From contig NW_022145605.1 of assembly GCF_000002235.5 (NCBI RefSeq), positions 32,425,774 through 32,489,773 of the forward strand: DNA of 64,000 nucleotides, given 5' to 3'. The number at the start of each line of letters is the position of its first letter. Positions within the stretch are counted from its first letter, which is position 1. This document shows positions 11,872-25,379 of the stretch, piece after piece. The notes beneath the pieces are model-generated. The model made no database searches. It was not told the DNA's origin and saw only the letters and a list, made by a program, of their open reading frames with translations. The position numbers were made by a program, and so were the translations under genes. This stretch comes from Strongylocentrotus purpuratus (Eukaryota; Echinodermata; Echinoidea; Camarodonta; Strongylocentrotidae).

Positions 11872-13900
11872 TAGACTTTAATTCGTCACTTTGACGAATT
11901 AGGTGATACGTATGCTCATGTGTAACATAATAAAGAACGCATTTTTACGATTTCATATTTCGTTTACTACTTCCATTATGGTCTATCCATGAGTCAAGTT
12001 TCAACTGTAGGGCAGAGGGAGACAGACCAAGAGAATAAGAGGGACGCAAGGCAAGAGAGAGAGAGAGAGAGGGAGAGGGTGAAAGAGAAGAGAGATAGAT
12101 AGATGCAGAGACAGACCAAAAAAGGAGAGGGGCAGAACATGAGAGGAGAAGTAAAAGAGCAAGAGAGAGGAGAGAGAGAGATGCAATTGAGAACAATGCC
12201 TTTCAGATGACCATGATTGAAAGTGGTATAGCGCCCCCTTCAGGTATCTGATTGAGGATTGTTATATATGATAATTGACATGTCACCTATGATTGAATTT
12301 TTGACTATGATAATCATAAATCTCGTGGAAACTTGTCTCAGCTACAACATACTCAAAAATCAACAAAATCCAAGCAGAAATATCGGCGATATTGCTCAAA
12401 ACACAGGAATGTAGAATCCAGATTTGAGAAAAAGTCATCTCCCATAGGGATTAAAAGCAAAAAGTAATGGATTAAGTGAAAATAGGGTAATAATAAAGAA
12501 AATAGGGTTATTTATTACATTATTTGCGATTCTACGTGTTTTAATACTCAAAGGAGATGGTACAGTGAAAGGTCAAAAAATAAAATGAAGACAAATATTG
12601 TTGGAGACACTCAGACTCAAACCATGGATCTCGAGGATGGAAGTCAAGTGCATTACCGATATACCAAAACATTTCCCATAGCGATTACACGTAAACGGGA
12701 AATGGAATTCTCAAATCCTACTTTGCAAGTGAAATATGAGCATAATTCCGGCATCTGATCAAAATAAAAGGCACACGTGTGATAGATTATTGTCTCAGCT
12801 ACAACATATTCGAAACTCAGCAAAAACTAAGCTAAGACAACGGAGATTTTGCTCGTGAAAGACAGGAAGGTAGAATCCAGTTTTGAGAAAAAGTCATGTC
12901 CCATAGAGAATACACGCAAAATGTGCAAAATTGACATGCCTCCTTTAATCGAAAAAATACGCCATGATGCCTTTGTCAAAATGAAAAATTGTGGGCACTT
13001 ATTTGTAGAGAATTGTTTCAGCTAGAACATATCGAAATTTGAAAGAAAATTAATCAATATTTACAGAGACACAATCAATTTTTCAAAAATATGCAAACGT
13101 CATAATATGCAAATTTAAATTTTGAGTTCGGAGGCCATTATGATGACATCATGAGTTAATTGATGGTAAAATGAGACATGAAATCATATCTCCGACTCAT
13201 AATCTATCTAAATATGAAAAAAATATTGGGAGTTCCTATTTATTCTAAAGAGTTACAATGAATTTTGTATAGGCATGATTTTGCGCATATATTGTGGATA
13301 AAGATAACGCAGATCCGCGCGCGCTGTCAACATTGGCGGACGCTCATTGCGTTATTAAAAGATGAACAAGTTATCAAAATGCTTGGAAAAATGTGCCAAA
13401 TATGATGATAAAGAAAATTCCGCGATTCTATGTTGCAAAATGCTAGTACGCGCCAAAAACGCGGGCATGCGTGTGCGCGCGATTTTTTTATAAAATGCTC
13501 TATATGGCCTGAAACGTATGCAAAAAAAAATTGGGATGATTTAGAGCATTTTAAATTTTTGCGCGCGCGTAAACCGCGGACGAGCGCGCACGCGTGCATT
13601 TGCGCACGTTTTTTTGACCTGAAATTGACCGGACGGATATTGATCTTAATCGTGATAAATATGAATGAAAGATTACTTTCGGTTATGAAGATATGATCAT
13701 AAGTTGATTTTCACAAAATGGCGCCTAGATGACGTCACGATGATGTTGAGTCTATGAAAAGTCACGCAGTTCTAAGTTAGACTAAGATCTATCATCATAG
13801 CAATTTTCATGATAATGGCTTTAGCCATTCTTGAGATATCCTGCGAACAAAATTGAGAAAGAATAATAATTATTTCTTCTATACAGACACAAAATAAATA
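11872..13900. repeat. Array unit 4 (type A, with GA-rich insert)
   Basis: Left end lacks the first C of CTAGAC. Shares the GA-rich stretch and the following gtggtatagcgccccctt with unit 1, so units 1 and 4 form a subfamily. Confidence 0.8.
12603..12676 (-). tRNA. tRNA-like sequence with damaged B box (unit 4)
   Basis: Same block, but the T-loop region reads GGTTTGAGTCT on the minus strand, which spoils the B-box consensus and T stem. Clearly decayed. Confidence 0.45.
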
Positions 13901-15872
13901 CTAGACTTTAATTCGTCACTTTGACGAATTAGGTGATACGTATGCTAATGGTTTACATAATAAAGAATGCATTACACGATATCATATTATTTTATGAAAT
14001 GCTTCATCCATTAACATCTATCCATATGTCAAGTTTAAATTGTGTCCCCTTGATCATTATGGATCTAGGGAAGATAGATTGAAAAAATATGACCATTGAC
14101 CCTGCGCAGTAACCAGTTACACCTTTGATTCTAATTTATATCATGAAGAACACATTTTGACGATTTTATCTTATTCAAAGAAATGAAAATGTAATTGATA
14201 AATGATTATCATCATTATGAAAATGATGATCATGATAATCATGAAGAAGATCATGATCATGAGCGGGATCCTGACATCTTATTGAAAAAATGAGGGGTGA
14301 TTTAGATAGCACATAGTCTTAGCTATAGCATACTCAAAAATCAACAAAATCCAAGCAGAAATAACGGCGATATTGCTCGCAAAAGACAGGAATGTAGAAT
14401 CCAGATTTGAGATTTGAGAATTATCTTCCACAGGGATTACACGCAAAAAGTAATGGATTAAGTGAAAATAGGGAAACACTAAAGTAAAAAGGGTTGTTTA
14501 TTACATTATTTGCGATTCTACGTGTTTAAATAATCAAAGGAGATGGTACAGTGAAAGGTCAAAAGGAAAAAAAAGTGGAGAAAAAATTGTTGGAGACACC
14601 CGGACTCGAACCCGGGATCTCAAGGTCGGAAGTCAAGTGCGTTACCGATATACCAAAACATTTCCCATAGCGATTACACGTAAACGAAAATGGAATTCTA
14701 AAATCCCACTTTGCAAGTAAAATATGAGCATGATCTCGGCATATGATCGAAAAATGAAGTACACATTGGACATAGCTCATTGTCTCAGCTACAACATATC
14801 AGAAGCTCACCGAAAACAAAGTTAAAAAAACGGAGATGTTGCTCGCGAAAGACGGAAATGTAGAATGCAGTTTTGAGAAATAGTCATGTCCCATAGACAA
14901 TACACGCAAAATGTGAAAAATTGACATGCCTCCTTTAATCGCAAAAATACGCCATGATACCTTTGTCAAACTGGACAATTATGTACACTGCATTTGTAGA
15001 AAATTGTCTCAGCTAGAACATATCAAAATTTGGAAGAAAAAAAATCAATATTTACAGAGATACAATCAATTTTCCAAAAATATGCAAACGTCATAATATG
15101 CAAATTTAAATTTCGAGTTCGGAGGCCATTATGATGACATTATGAGTTAATTGAGAGTCAAATGAGACATGAAATCATATTTCCATTTCATAATCTATCC
15201 ACATATGAAAGAATATTGGGAGTTTCTATCTATTCTGAAGAGTTACAATGAATTTTGTAAAAGCATTTTTTTGCCCATGTATTGTGGATAAAGATCACGC
15301 AAATCCGCGCGTGCTGTCAACTTTGACAGACGCCCATTGCGTTATTAAAAGGTGAACAAATTATCAAAATGCTTGGAAAAATGTACAAAATACGATGACG
15401 GAGAAAATACGGCGATTCTATGTTGCAAAATGCTAGTACGCGCAAAAAACGCGCGCGCATGCGCGTGAGCGCGATTTTTTGTCAAATGCTTTATATGGCC
15501 TGAAACGTATGCAAAAAAAATTTGGGATGATTTTGAGCATTTAAAAATTTTGAGCGCGCGTAAACGCGCGCACCTACGCGTACGCGCATTTTTACACGCA
15601 TATATTGACTTCAAATTGACCGGACGGATATTGACCTTGATCATGACAAATATGAATGAGAAATGGCTTTCCGTTATGAAGATATGATCATAAGTTGATT
15701 TTAACAAAATGGCGTCTAGATGACGTCACGATAATTTTGAGTCTTTGAAAAGTCACGCAGTTCTAAGTTAGACTAAGATCTATCATCATTGAAAGTTTCA
15801 TGACAATGGCTTTATTCAGTCTTGATATATCCTGCGAACAAAATCGAGGAAGAATAATAGGAATAATAATAA
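13901..15872. repeat. Array unit 5 (type A)
   Basis: Type A organisation. It ends in an (AAT)n tail that runs into the first hairpin modules. Confidence 0.8.
14592..14665 (-). tRNA. tRNA-like sequence (unit 5)
   Basis: T arm here is CCGGG-TTCGAGT-CCGGG, the strongest B-box neighbourhood of the set, but the acceptor stem is weaker. Confidence 0.55.
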
Positions 15873-15873
15873 A

Positions 15874-15980
15874 AATCTTGACGAAATCAATAGGTGATAC
15901 GTAGACTTCGTTACGTATCACCTAATAACAATCTTGACGAAATCAAAAGGTGATACGTAGACTTCGTTACGTATCACCTA
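15874..15980. repeat. Two hairpin modules
   Basis: Each has a lead ATCTTGACGAAATCAA then a 32-bp inverted repeat: stem AGGTGATACGTA, loop GACTTCGT, stem TACGTATCACCT. Stems at 15892-15923 and 15948-15979. They stand at the left edge of a type B unit. Confidence 0.9.
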
Positions 15981-17169
15981 ATGATTCCTTCAAAATTTGC
16001 AATTTCAACTTTCGATCGAAAATTTTAACATGATCCCAACATCTGATTAAAAAACAAAGTCACCCTTTTTGATAGCCCATGGTCTCAGCTATAACATACC
16101 CCAATTGGGAGAAAACAGAGGACACATAAGATAGATAGTGCTCATAGATGAATGCCATGTAGATTCATGATGTGAACGAAATTCACCTTCCATAGACATA
16201 ACACGCAAATGACGAAAATTCTGACATGTGGCCTTTAATTGAATTTTGTACTATGATGACCTCATTAAAATGAAACTTAGTGAAAAGTGATCTTGTAGAG
16301 AATTGCCTTATCTACAACATATCGACATTTCAAAGAGAATCGATGAATATTGAGAGAAATACACTACATTTTCCATAAATACAATGACGTCATAATATGC
16401 AATTTTGTATTTTTGACTTCCAAGGCCATTATGATGACGTTAAGATGTACTTAATGGCCAAATGAGATATGAAATCATACCTCCGACTCATACTCTATCT
16501 AAATATGAAAAAAAAATTGGCAATCCCTATTCATCCCAATGGACTTTTCATAGGCATGTTTTTGCCCATATATGCAATGTATTACAAAAATCGCGCGTAC
16601 GGACGGTTATCTTGAACGGACGCTCATTCCGTTTTTAATAGTGATAGAGAGCTAAACATGGTATCAAATTTTCCGGAAAAATATGAGGAATATTCGGTCA
16701 AAAGCTTTTGCGGAGAAATTATTTTTCGTTCGGCCGTGACGAACGAAAACGTGCAAAAATGCGTGTTTTGCGTGATTTTTTATGAAATGCTTATAATGGC
16801 CTGAAACATATGCAAAAAAAATTTAAGACGATTTTGAGCAATTTAAAATTTTACGCGCGCATTAACGCGCGCGCCTACGCGTACGCGCATTTTGGCGCGC
16901 ATTTATTGAACTCAAATTAACCCGACGGATATTGATCTTAATCTTGATAAATATGAATGTAAAATTACTTTCCGTTATGAAGATATGATCATAAGTTGAT
17001 TTTTACAAAATGGCGCCTGGATGACGTCACGATGACTTTGAGTCTTTGAAAAGTCACGCAGTTCTAAGTTAGACTAAGATCTATCATCATTGAAACATTC
17101 ATAACAATGGCTTCATTCAGTCTTGAGATATCCTGCGAACAAATTCGAGGAAGAATAATAATAAATAAA
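15981..17169. repeat. Array unit 6 (type B)
   Basis: Starts atgattccttcaaaatttgc directly after a hairpin module. It corresponds to roughly the second half of type A and lacks the tRNA-like block. Almost identical to units 8 and 9. Confidence 0.85.
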
Positions 17170-19157
17170 CTAGACTTTAATTCGTCACTTAGACGAATTA
17201 GGTGATACGTATGATAGTGGTTTACATAGCGAATAATGCATTACACGATATATTATTTTGTAAAATGCTTCTCCCATTTATATGCTTCTCCCATTATGAT
17301 CTATTCATATGTCAAGATTAAATTGTGTCTCCTTGATCATCATGGATCTAGGGAAGATAGATTGAAACAATATATGACCTTTGACCCTGTGCAGTAACCA
17401 GTTACACATTTGACTCTAATTTACATCATGAAGAACACCTTTTGACGATTTTTATCTTATTCAAAGAAATGAAAATGTAATTGATAAATGATTATCATCA
17501 TTATGATAATGATGATCATGATGATCATGATCATAAGCGCGATCATGACATCTTATTGAAAAAAAAGAGGGTTGATTTAGATAGCATATAGTCTCAGCTA
17601 CAACATACTCAAAAATCAACAAAATCCAAGCCGAAATAACGGCGATATTGCTCGCAAAAGACAGGAATGTAGAATCCAGATTTGAAAAAATAAGTCATCT
17701 CCCATAGGGATTACACGCAAAAAGTAATGGATTAAGTGAAAATAGGGTAATAATAAAGTAAAAAGGGTTATTTATGACATTATTTGCGAATCTACGTGTT
17801 TAAATAATCAAAGGAGATGGTACAGTGAAGGTCAAAAGGGAAAAAAAAAAGTGAAAAAAAAAAGTGTTGGAGACACCCGGAATCTCGAGGTTGGAAGTCA
17901 AGTGCGTTACCGATATACCAAAACATCTGCCATAGCGATTAATTACACGTAAACGGGAAATGGAATTCAGAAATCCTACTTTGCAAGTGAAATATGAGCA
18001 TAATCCCGGCATCTGATCGAAATATAAAAGGCACACGTGTGATAGCTTATTGTCTCAGCTACAACATATTCGAAGCTCAGCGAAAACAAAGCTAAAATAT
18101 GGGAGATTTCGCTCGCAAAAGACAGGAGTGTAGAATCCAGTTTTGAGAAAAAGTCATGTCCCATAGAGAATACACGCAAAATGTGAAAAATTGACATGCC
18201 TCCTTTAATCGCAAAAGTACGCCTTGATGCCTTAGTCAAAATGAAAAATTGTGGCAACTATACTTGTAGCAAATTGTCTCAGCTAGAACATATCAAAATT
18301 TAAAAGAAAATTGATCAACATTTACAGAGATACAATTAATTTTCCAAAAATATGCTGACGTCATAATATGCAAATTGAAATTTTGAATTTGGAGGCCATT
18401 ATGATGACATCATGAGTTAATTGAGGGTCAAATGAGACATGAAATCATATCTCCAACTCATAATCTATCTAAATATGAAAACATATTGGGAGTTCCCATC
18501 CATTCTGAACAGTTACAATGAATTTTGTATAGGCATGTTTTTGTCAATGTATGGTGGATAAAGATAACGCAGATCTGCGCGTGCTGTCAACTTTGACGGA
18601 CGCTCATTGCGTTATTAAAAGGTGAACAAGTTATCAAAATGCTTGGAAAAATGTATCAAATATAATGACAGAAAAAATTCGGCGATTCTATATTGCAAAA
18701 TGCCAGTACGCGCGAAAATGCGCGCGCATGCGCGTGTGCGTAATTTTTTTATCAAATGCTCCATATGGCCTGAAACGGATGTAAAAAAAAATTGGGATGA
18801 TTTGGAGCATTTTAATTTTTTTCGCGCGCGTAAACGCGCGGACATAAGCGTACGCGCATTTTTGCGCGCATTTATTGACTTGAAATTGACCGGACGGATA
18901 TTGAGTTTAATCATGATAAATATGAATGAAAAATGGCTTTCCTTTATGAAGATATGATCATAAGTTGATTTTCACAAAATGGCGCCTGGATGACGTCACG
19001 ATGACCTTGACTGTCTGAAAAGTCACACAGTTCTAAGTTAGACTAAGATCTATCATCATTGAAAGTTTCATGATAATGGCTTTATTCAGTCTTGAGATAT
19101 CCTGCGAACAAATTCGAGGAAGAATAATAAAAATAAATAATAATAATAATAATAATA
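17170..19157. repeat. Array unit 7 (type A)
   Basis: Type A left end at 17170 and full internal order. Its tRNA-like block has lost the segment carrying the B box. Confidence 0.85.
17868..17928 (-). pseudogene. Truncated tRNA-like sequence (unit 7)
   Basis: After tggagacacccgg the sequence jumps to aatctcgagg, so the T loop/B box present in the other units is deleted, along with the T-arm half. Shows that the tRNA-like part is not needed for unit spread. Confidence 0.7.
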
Positions 19158-19164
19158 ATAAAGA

Positions 19165-19345
19165 AAAATCTTGACGAAATCAAAAGGTGATACGTTGACT
19201 TCGTTACGTATCACCTAATAAATAAATAAATAAATAATAAAAATCTTGACGAAATCAAAAGGTGATACGTCTACGTACGTATCACCTAATAACAATCTTG
19301 ACGAAATCAAAAGGTGATACGTAGACTTCGTTACGTATCACCTAA
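19165..19345. repeat. Three hairpin modules, two loop types
   Basis: Stems at 19185-19216, 19260-19287 and 19312-19343. The middle one has the shorter loop CTACGT between AGGTGATACGT and ACGTATCACCT. The first has one stem base changed. Confidence 0.9.
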
Positions 19346-20537
19346 TGATTCCTTCAAAATTTGCAATTTCAACTTTCGATCGAAAATTTTAACATGATCC
19401 CAACATCTGATTAAAAAACAAAGTCACCCTTTTTGATAGCCCATGGTCTCAGCTATAACATACCCCAATTTGGGAGAAAACAGAGGACACATAAGATAGA
19501 TAGTGCTCATAGATGAATGCCATGTAGATTCATGATGTGAACGAAATTCACCTTCCATAGACATAACACGCAAATGACGAAAATTCTGACATGTGGCCTT
19601 TAATTGAATTTTGTACTATGATGACCTCATTAAAATGAAACTTAGTGAAAAGTGATCTTGTAGAGAATTGCCTTATCTACAACATATCGACATTTCAAAG
19701 AGAATCGATGAATATTGAGAGAAATACACTACATTTTCCATAAATACAATGACGTCATAATATGCAATTTTGTATTTTTGACTTCCAAGGCCATTATGAT
19801 GACGTTAAGATGTACTTAATGGCCAAATGAGATATGAAATCATACCTCCGACTCATACTCTATCTAAATATGAAAAAAAAATTGGCAATCCCTATTCATC
19901 CCAATGGACTTTTCATAGGCATGTTTTTGCCCATATATGCAATGTATTACAAAAATCGCGCGTACGGACGGTTATCTTGAACGGACGCTCATTCCGTTTT
20001 TAATAGTGATAGAGAGCTAAACATGGTATCAAATTTTCCGGAAAAATATGAGGAATATTCGGTCAAAAGCTTTTGCGGAGAAATTATTTTTCGTTCGGCC
20101 GTGACGAACGAAAACGTGCAAAAATGCGTGTTTTGCGTGATTTTTTATGAAATGCTTATAATGGCCTGAAACATATGCAAAAAAAATTTAAGACGATTTT
20201 GAGCAATTTAAAATTTTACGCGCGCATTAACGCGCGCGCCTACGCGTACGCGCATTTTGGCGCGCATTTATTGAACTCAAATTAACCCGACGGATATTGA
20301 TCTTAATCTTGATAAATATGAATGTAAAATTACTTTCCGTTATGAAGATATGATCATAAGTTGATTTTTACAAAATGGCGCCTGGATGACGTCACGATGA
20401 CTTTGAGTCTTTGAAAAGTCACGCAGTTCTAAGTTAGACTAAGATCTATCATCATTGAAACATTCATAACAATGGCTTCATTCAGTCTTGAGATATCCTG
20501 CGAACAAATTCGAGGAAGAATAATAATAAATAAATAA
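19346..20537. repeat. Array unit 8 (type B)
   Basis: Matches unit 6 almost base for base (for instance ccccaatttggg versus ccccaattggg), followed by one hairpin module and a further B unit. Confidence 0.85.
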
Positions 20538-20590
20538 CAATCTTGACGAAATCAAAAGGTGATACGTAGACTTCGTTACGTATCACCTAA
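20538..20590. repeat. One hairpin module
   Basis: Canonical lead and stem-loop, stem-loop at 20557-20588, separating two B units. Confidence 0.9.
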
Positions 20591-21795
20591 TGATTCCTTC
20601 AAAATTTGCAATTTCAACTTTCGATCGAAAATTTTAACATGATCCCAACATCTGATTAAAAAACAAAGTCACCCTTTTTGATAGCCCATGGTCTCAGCTA
20701 TAACATACCCCAATTTGGGAGAAAACAGAGGACACATAAGATAGATAGTGCTCATAGATGAATGCCATGTAGATTCATGATGTGAACGAAATTCACCTGC
20801 CATAGACATAACACGCAAATGACGAAAATTCTGACATGTGGCCTTTAATCGAATTTTGTACTATGATGACCTCCTTAAAATGAAACTTAGTGAAAAGTGA
20901 TCTTGTAGAGAATTGCCTTATCTACAACATATCGACATTTCAAAGAGAATCGATGAATATTGAGAGAAATACACTACATTTTCCATAAATACAATGACGT
21001 CATAATATGCAATTTTGTATTTTTGACTTCCAAGGCCATTATGATGACGTTAAGATGTACTTAATGGCCAAATGAGATATGAAATCATACCTCCGACTCA
21101 TACTCTATCTAAATATGAAAAAAAAAATTGGCAATCCCTATTCATCCCAATGGACTTTTTATAGGCATGTTTTTGCCCATATATGCAATGTATTACAAAA
21201 ATCGCGCGTACGGACGGTTATCTTGAACGGACGCTCATTCCGTTTTTAATAGTGATAAAGAGCTAAACATGGTATCAAATTTTCCGGAAAAATATGAGGA
21301 ATATTCGGTCAAAAGCTTTTGCGGAGAAATTATTTTTCGTTCGGCCGTGACGAACGAAAACGTCCAAAAATGCGTGTTTTGCGTGATTTTTTATGAAATG
21401 CTTATAATGGCCTGAAACGTATGCAAAAAAAATTTAAGACGATTTTGAGCAATTTAAAATTTTACGCGCGCATTAACGCGCGCGCCTACGCGTACGCGCA
21501 TTTTTGCGCGCATTTATTGACCTCAAATTGACCCGACGGATATTGATCTTATTCATGATAAATATGAATGAAAAATAACTTTCCGTTATGAAGATATGAT
21601 CACTAGTTGATTTTCACAAAATGGCGCCTGGATGACGTCACGATAACTTTGAGTCTTTGAAAAGTCACGCAGTTCTAAGTTAGACTAAGATCTATCATCA
21701 TTGAAAGATTCATGACAATGGCTTTATTCAGTCTTGAGATATCCTGCGAACAAATTCGAGGAAGAATAAAAAGAAATAATAATAATAATAAAGAA
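20591..21795. repeat. Array unit 9 (type B)
   Basis: Third close copy of the B unit. Its last third resembles A units more closely than units 6 and 8 do, which suggests exchange between types. Confidence 0.85.
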
Positions 21796-21846
21796 AATCT
21801 TGACGAAATCAAAAGGTGATACGTAGACTTCGTTACGTATCACCTA
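21796..21846. repeat. One hairpin module fused to a type A end
   Basis: Stem-loop 21814-21845; its final cacctaa runs directly into ctagactttaattcg with no spacer. Confidence 0.9.
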
Positions 21847-23842
21847 ACTAGACTTTAATTCGTCACTTAGACGAATTAGGTGATACGTATGATAATGGTC
21901 TACATAGCGAATAATGCATTACACGATATATTATTTTGTAAACTGCTTCTCCCATTCATATGCTTCTCCCATTATGATCTATTCATATGTCAAGATTAAA
22001 TTGTGTCTCCTTGATCATCATGGATCTAGGGAAGATAGATTGAAACAATATATGACCTTCGACCCTGTGCAGTAACCAGTTACACATTTGACTCTAATTT
22101 ACATCATGAAGAACACCTTTTGACGATTTTTATCTTATTCAAAGAAATGAAAATGTAATTGATAAATGATTATCATCATTATGATAATGATGATCATGAT
22201 GATCATGATCATGATCATGAGCGCGATCATGACATCTTATTGAAAAAATGAGGGTTGATTTAGATAGCATATAGTCTCAGCTACAACATACTCAAAAATC
22301 AACAAAATCCAAGCCGAAATAACGGCGATATTGCTCGCAAAAGACAGGAATGTAGACTCCAGATTTTAGAAAAAGTCATCTCCCATAGGGATTACACGCA
22401 AAAAGTAATGGATTAAGTGAAAATAGGGTAATAATAAAGTAAAAAGGGTTATTTATGACATTATTTGCGAATCTACGTGTTTAAATAATCAAAGGAGATG
22501 GTACAGTGAAGGTCAAAAGGAAAAAAAAGTGAGGAAAAAAAAGTGTTGGAGACACCCGGACTCGAACCAGGGATCTCGAGGTTGGAAGTCAAGTGCGTTA
22601 CCGATATACCAAAACATCTCCCATAGCGATTACACGTAAACGGGAAATGGAATTCAGAAATCCTACTTTGCAAGTGAAATATGAGCTTGATCCTGGCATC
22701 TAATCGAAAAATAAAAGGCACACTTTTGATAGCTCATTGTCTCAGCTACAACATATCCAAAGCTCAGCGAAAACAAAGCTAAAACAACGGAGATTTTGCT
22801 CGCGAAAGACAGGAGTGTAGGATCCAGTTTTGAGAAAAAGTCATGTCCCATAGAGAATACACGCAAAATGCGAAAAATTGACATGCCTCCTTCAATCGCA
22901 AAAATACACCCTGATACTTTTGTCAAAAATAAAAATTGTGAATATTACATTTGTAGAAAATTGTCTCAGCTAGAACATATCAAAATTAAAAAGAAAATTG
23001 ATCCATATTTACAGAGATACAATCAATTTTCCAAAAATATGCTGACGTCATAATATGCAAATTAAATTTTGAGTTCGGAGGCCATTATGATGACGTCATG
23101 AGTTAATTGAGGGTCAAATGAGACATGAAATCATATCTCCGACTCATAATCTATCCAAATATGAAAAAAATATTGGGAGTTTCTATCTATTCTAAAGAGT
23201 TACAATGAATTGTATATAGGCATGTTTTTGCCCATGTATTGTGGATAAAGATAACGCAAATCCGCGCGTGCTGTCAACTTTGACGGACGCTCATTGCGTT
23301 AATAAAAGGTGAACAAATTATCAAAATGCTTGGAAAAATGTACCGAATATGATGACAGAAAAAAAATCGGCGATTCTATGTTGCAAAATGCCAGTACGCG
23401 CGAAAACGCGCGCGCATGCGCGTGTGCGTAATTTTTTTATCAAATGCTCCATATGGCCTGAAACGTATGCAAAAAAAATTTGGGATGATTTAGAGCATTT
23501 TTAATTTTTGCGTGCGCGTAAACGCGCGGACGAGCGCGCACGCGCGCATTTACGCACGTTTATTGACCTCAACTTGACCGGACGGATATTGATCTTAATC
23601 ATGATAAATATGAATGAAAATTATTATTCGTTATAAAGATATGATCATTAGTTGATTTTCACAAAATGGCGCCTGGATGACGTCACGATGACTTTGAGTC
23701 TTTGAAAAGTCACGCAGTTCTAAGTTAGACTAAGATCTATCATCATTGAAAGATTCATAACAATGGCTTCGTTCAGTCTTGAGATATCCTGCGAACAAAT
23801 TCGAGGAAGAATAATAATAAATAAATAAATAAATAATAATAA
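21847..23842. repeat. Array unit 10 (type A)
   Basis: Full type A unit, very close to units 2 and 3, with GATCATGAT palindromes near 22190-22230. Confidence 0.85.
22548..22621 (-). tRNA. tRNA-like sequence (unit 10)
   Basis: Same 74-nt block as in unit 2, with paired T arm and acceptor and a minus-strand T run just past the 3' end. Confidence 0.6.
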
Positions 23843-24026
23843 AAATCTTGACGAAATCAAAAGGTGATACGTCTACGTACGTATCACCTAATAATAAAGA
23901 AAAATCTTGACGAAATCAAAAGGTGATACGTAGACTTCGTTACGTATCACCTAATAAATAATAAATAATAAATAACAATCTTGACGAAATCAAAAGGTGA
24001 TACGTAGACTTCGTTACGTATCACCT
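23843..24026. repeat. Three hairpin modules
   Basis: Stem-loops at 23862-23889 (CTACGT loop), 23921-23952 and 23995-24026 (GACTTCGT loop), joined by AAAT/AAT simple repeats. The last joins a type A end directly. Confidence 0.9.
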
Positions 24027-24705
24027 AACTAGACTTTAATTCGTCACTTAGACAAATTAGGTGATACGTATAATAATGGTTTAAATAACGAATAATGTAT
24101 TACACGATATATTATTTTATAAAATACTTCTCCCATTATGATCTATCTATATGTCAAGTTTAAATTGTGTCCCCTTGATCATCATGGATCTAGGGAAGAT
24201 AGATTGAAACAATATATGACCTTTGACCCTGTGCAGTAACCAGTTACACATTTGACTCTAATTTACATCATGAAGAACACCTTTTGACGATTTTATCTTA
24301 TTTAAAGAAATGAAAATATAATTGATAAATGATTATCATCATTATGATAATGATGATCATGATGATAATGATCCTGATCATGATCATGAGCGCGATCCTG
24401 ACATCTTATTGAAAAAATAAGGGTTGATTTATAGTCTCAGCTACAACATACTTAAAAATCACCAAAATCCAAGAAGAAATAACGGCGATATTGCTCGCAA
24501 AAGACAGGAATGTAGAATCCAGATTTGAGAAAAAGTCATCTCCCATAGGGATTACACGCAAAAAGTAATGGATGAAGTGAACATAGGGTAATAATAAAGT
24601 AAAAAGGGTTGTTTGTGACATTATTTGCGATTCTACGTGTTTAAATAATCAAAGGAGATGGTACAGTGAAAGGTCAAAAGGAAAAAAAGTGGAGAAAAAA
24701 TTCTT

Positions 24706-24779
24706 GGAGACACCCGGACTCGAACGAGGGATCTCGAGGTTGGAAGTCAAGTGCGTTACTGATATACCAAAACATCTCC
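24706..24779 (-). tRNA. tRNA-like sequence (unit 11)
   Basis: T arm altered (cgaacgagg on the plus strand), so one stem pair is lost; otherwise the same block. Confidence 0.5.
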
Positions 24780-25195
24780 CATAGCGATTACACGTGAAGC
24801 GTCCTTTAATCGCAAAAATACGCCATGATGCCATTGTCAAAATGAAATCTCGTGATAACTGCATTTGTAGAAAACATTCTCAGCTAAAACATATCAAAAT
24901 TTGAAAGAAAATTGATCAATATTTACAGAGATACAATCAATTTTCCAAAAATCTGCTTAATTCATAATATGCAAATTTAAATTTTAAGTTCGGAGGCCAT
25001 TATGATGACGTCATGAGTTAATTGAGGGTCAAATGAGACATGAAATCATATCTCCGACTCATAATCTATCTAAATATGAAAAATAATTGGGGTATCTATC
25101 CATTCTGAAGAGCTACAATGGATTTTGTATAGGCATGTTTTTGCCAATATATGCAATGTATTACAAGAGCTCGCACGCACGGACATGTATCTTAA

Positions 25196-25379
25196 AGCCC
25201 CACTGCACTACTTAGCTACTTGTGCCCTCTGTACAGCAAACAATGCCTAATCGGTGACTTTTGGTCCCCCATGGTACCCTTTTTCTTTTGTTAATAGAGA
25301 GCTGATTTGATGAGATAACCACCTGTCAGTGATCATGCAGGGGTCTAATCCCTGCAGGACAAACTAGTGTAGAGGGGCT
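25196..25379. mobile_element. TTAA-flanked MITE, 184 bp
   Basis: TTAA (25192-25195 and 25380-25383) brackets terminal inverted repeats AGCCCCACTGCAC and AGCCCCTCTACAC (reverse complement of the right end). The flanks rejoin to text like that of uninterrupted units (tatcttgaacggacgctc). TTAA duplication is the hallmark of the piggyBac superfamily; no transposase is inside. A diverged relative lies at 31423-31610. Confidence 0.75.

Noticed and set aside
7398-24864. Recurring 60-120-codon frames in the array (for example around the tRNA-like block and the CGCG-rich blocks)
   Set aside because: Their ends and frames shift between otherwise similar units, they overlap on both strands, and some cross the tRNA-like block; no sign of protein-level conservation.
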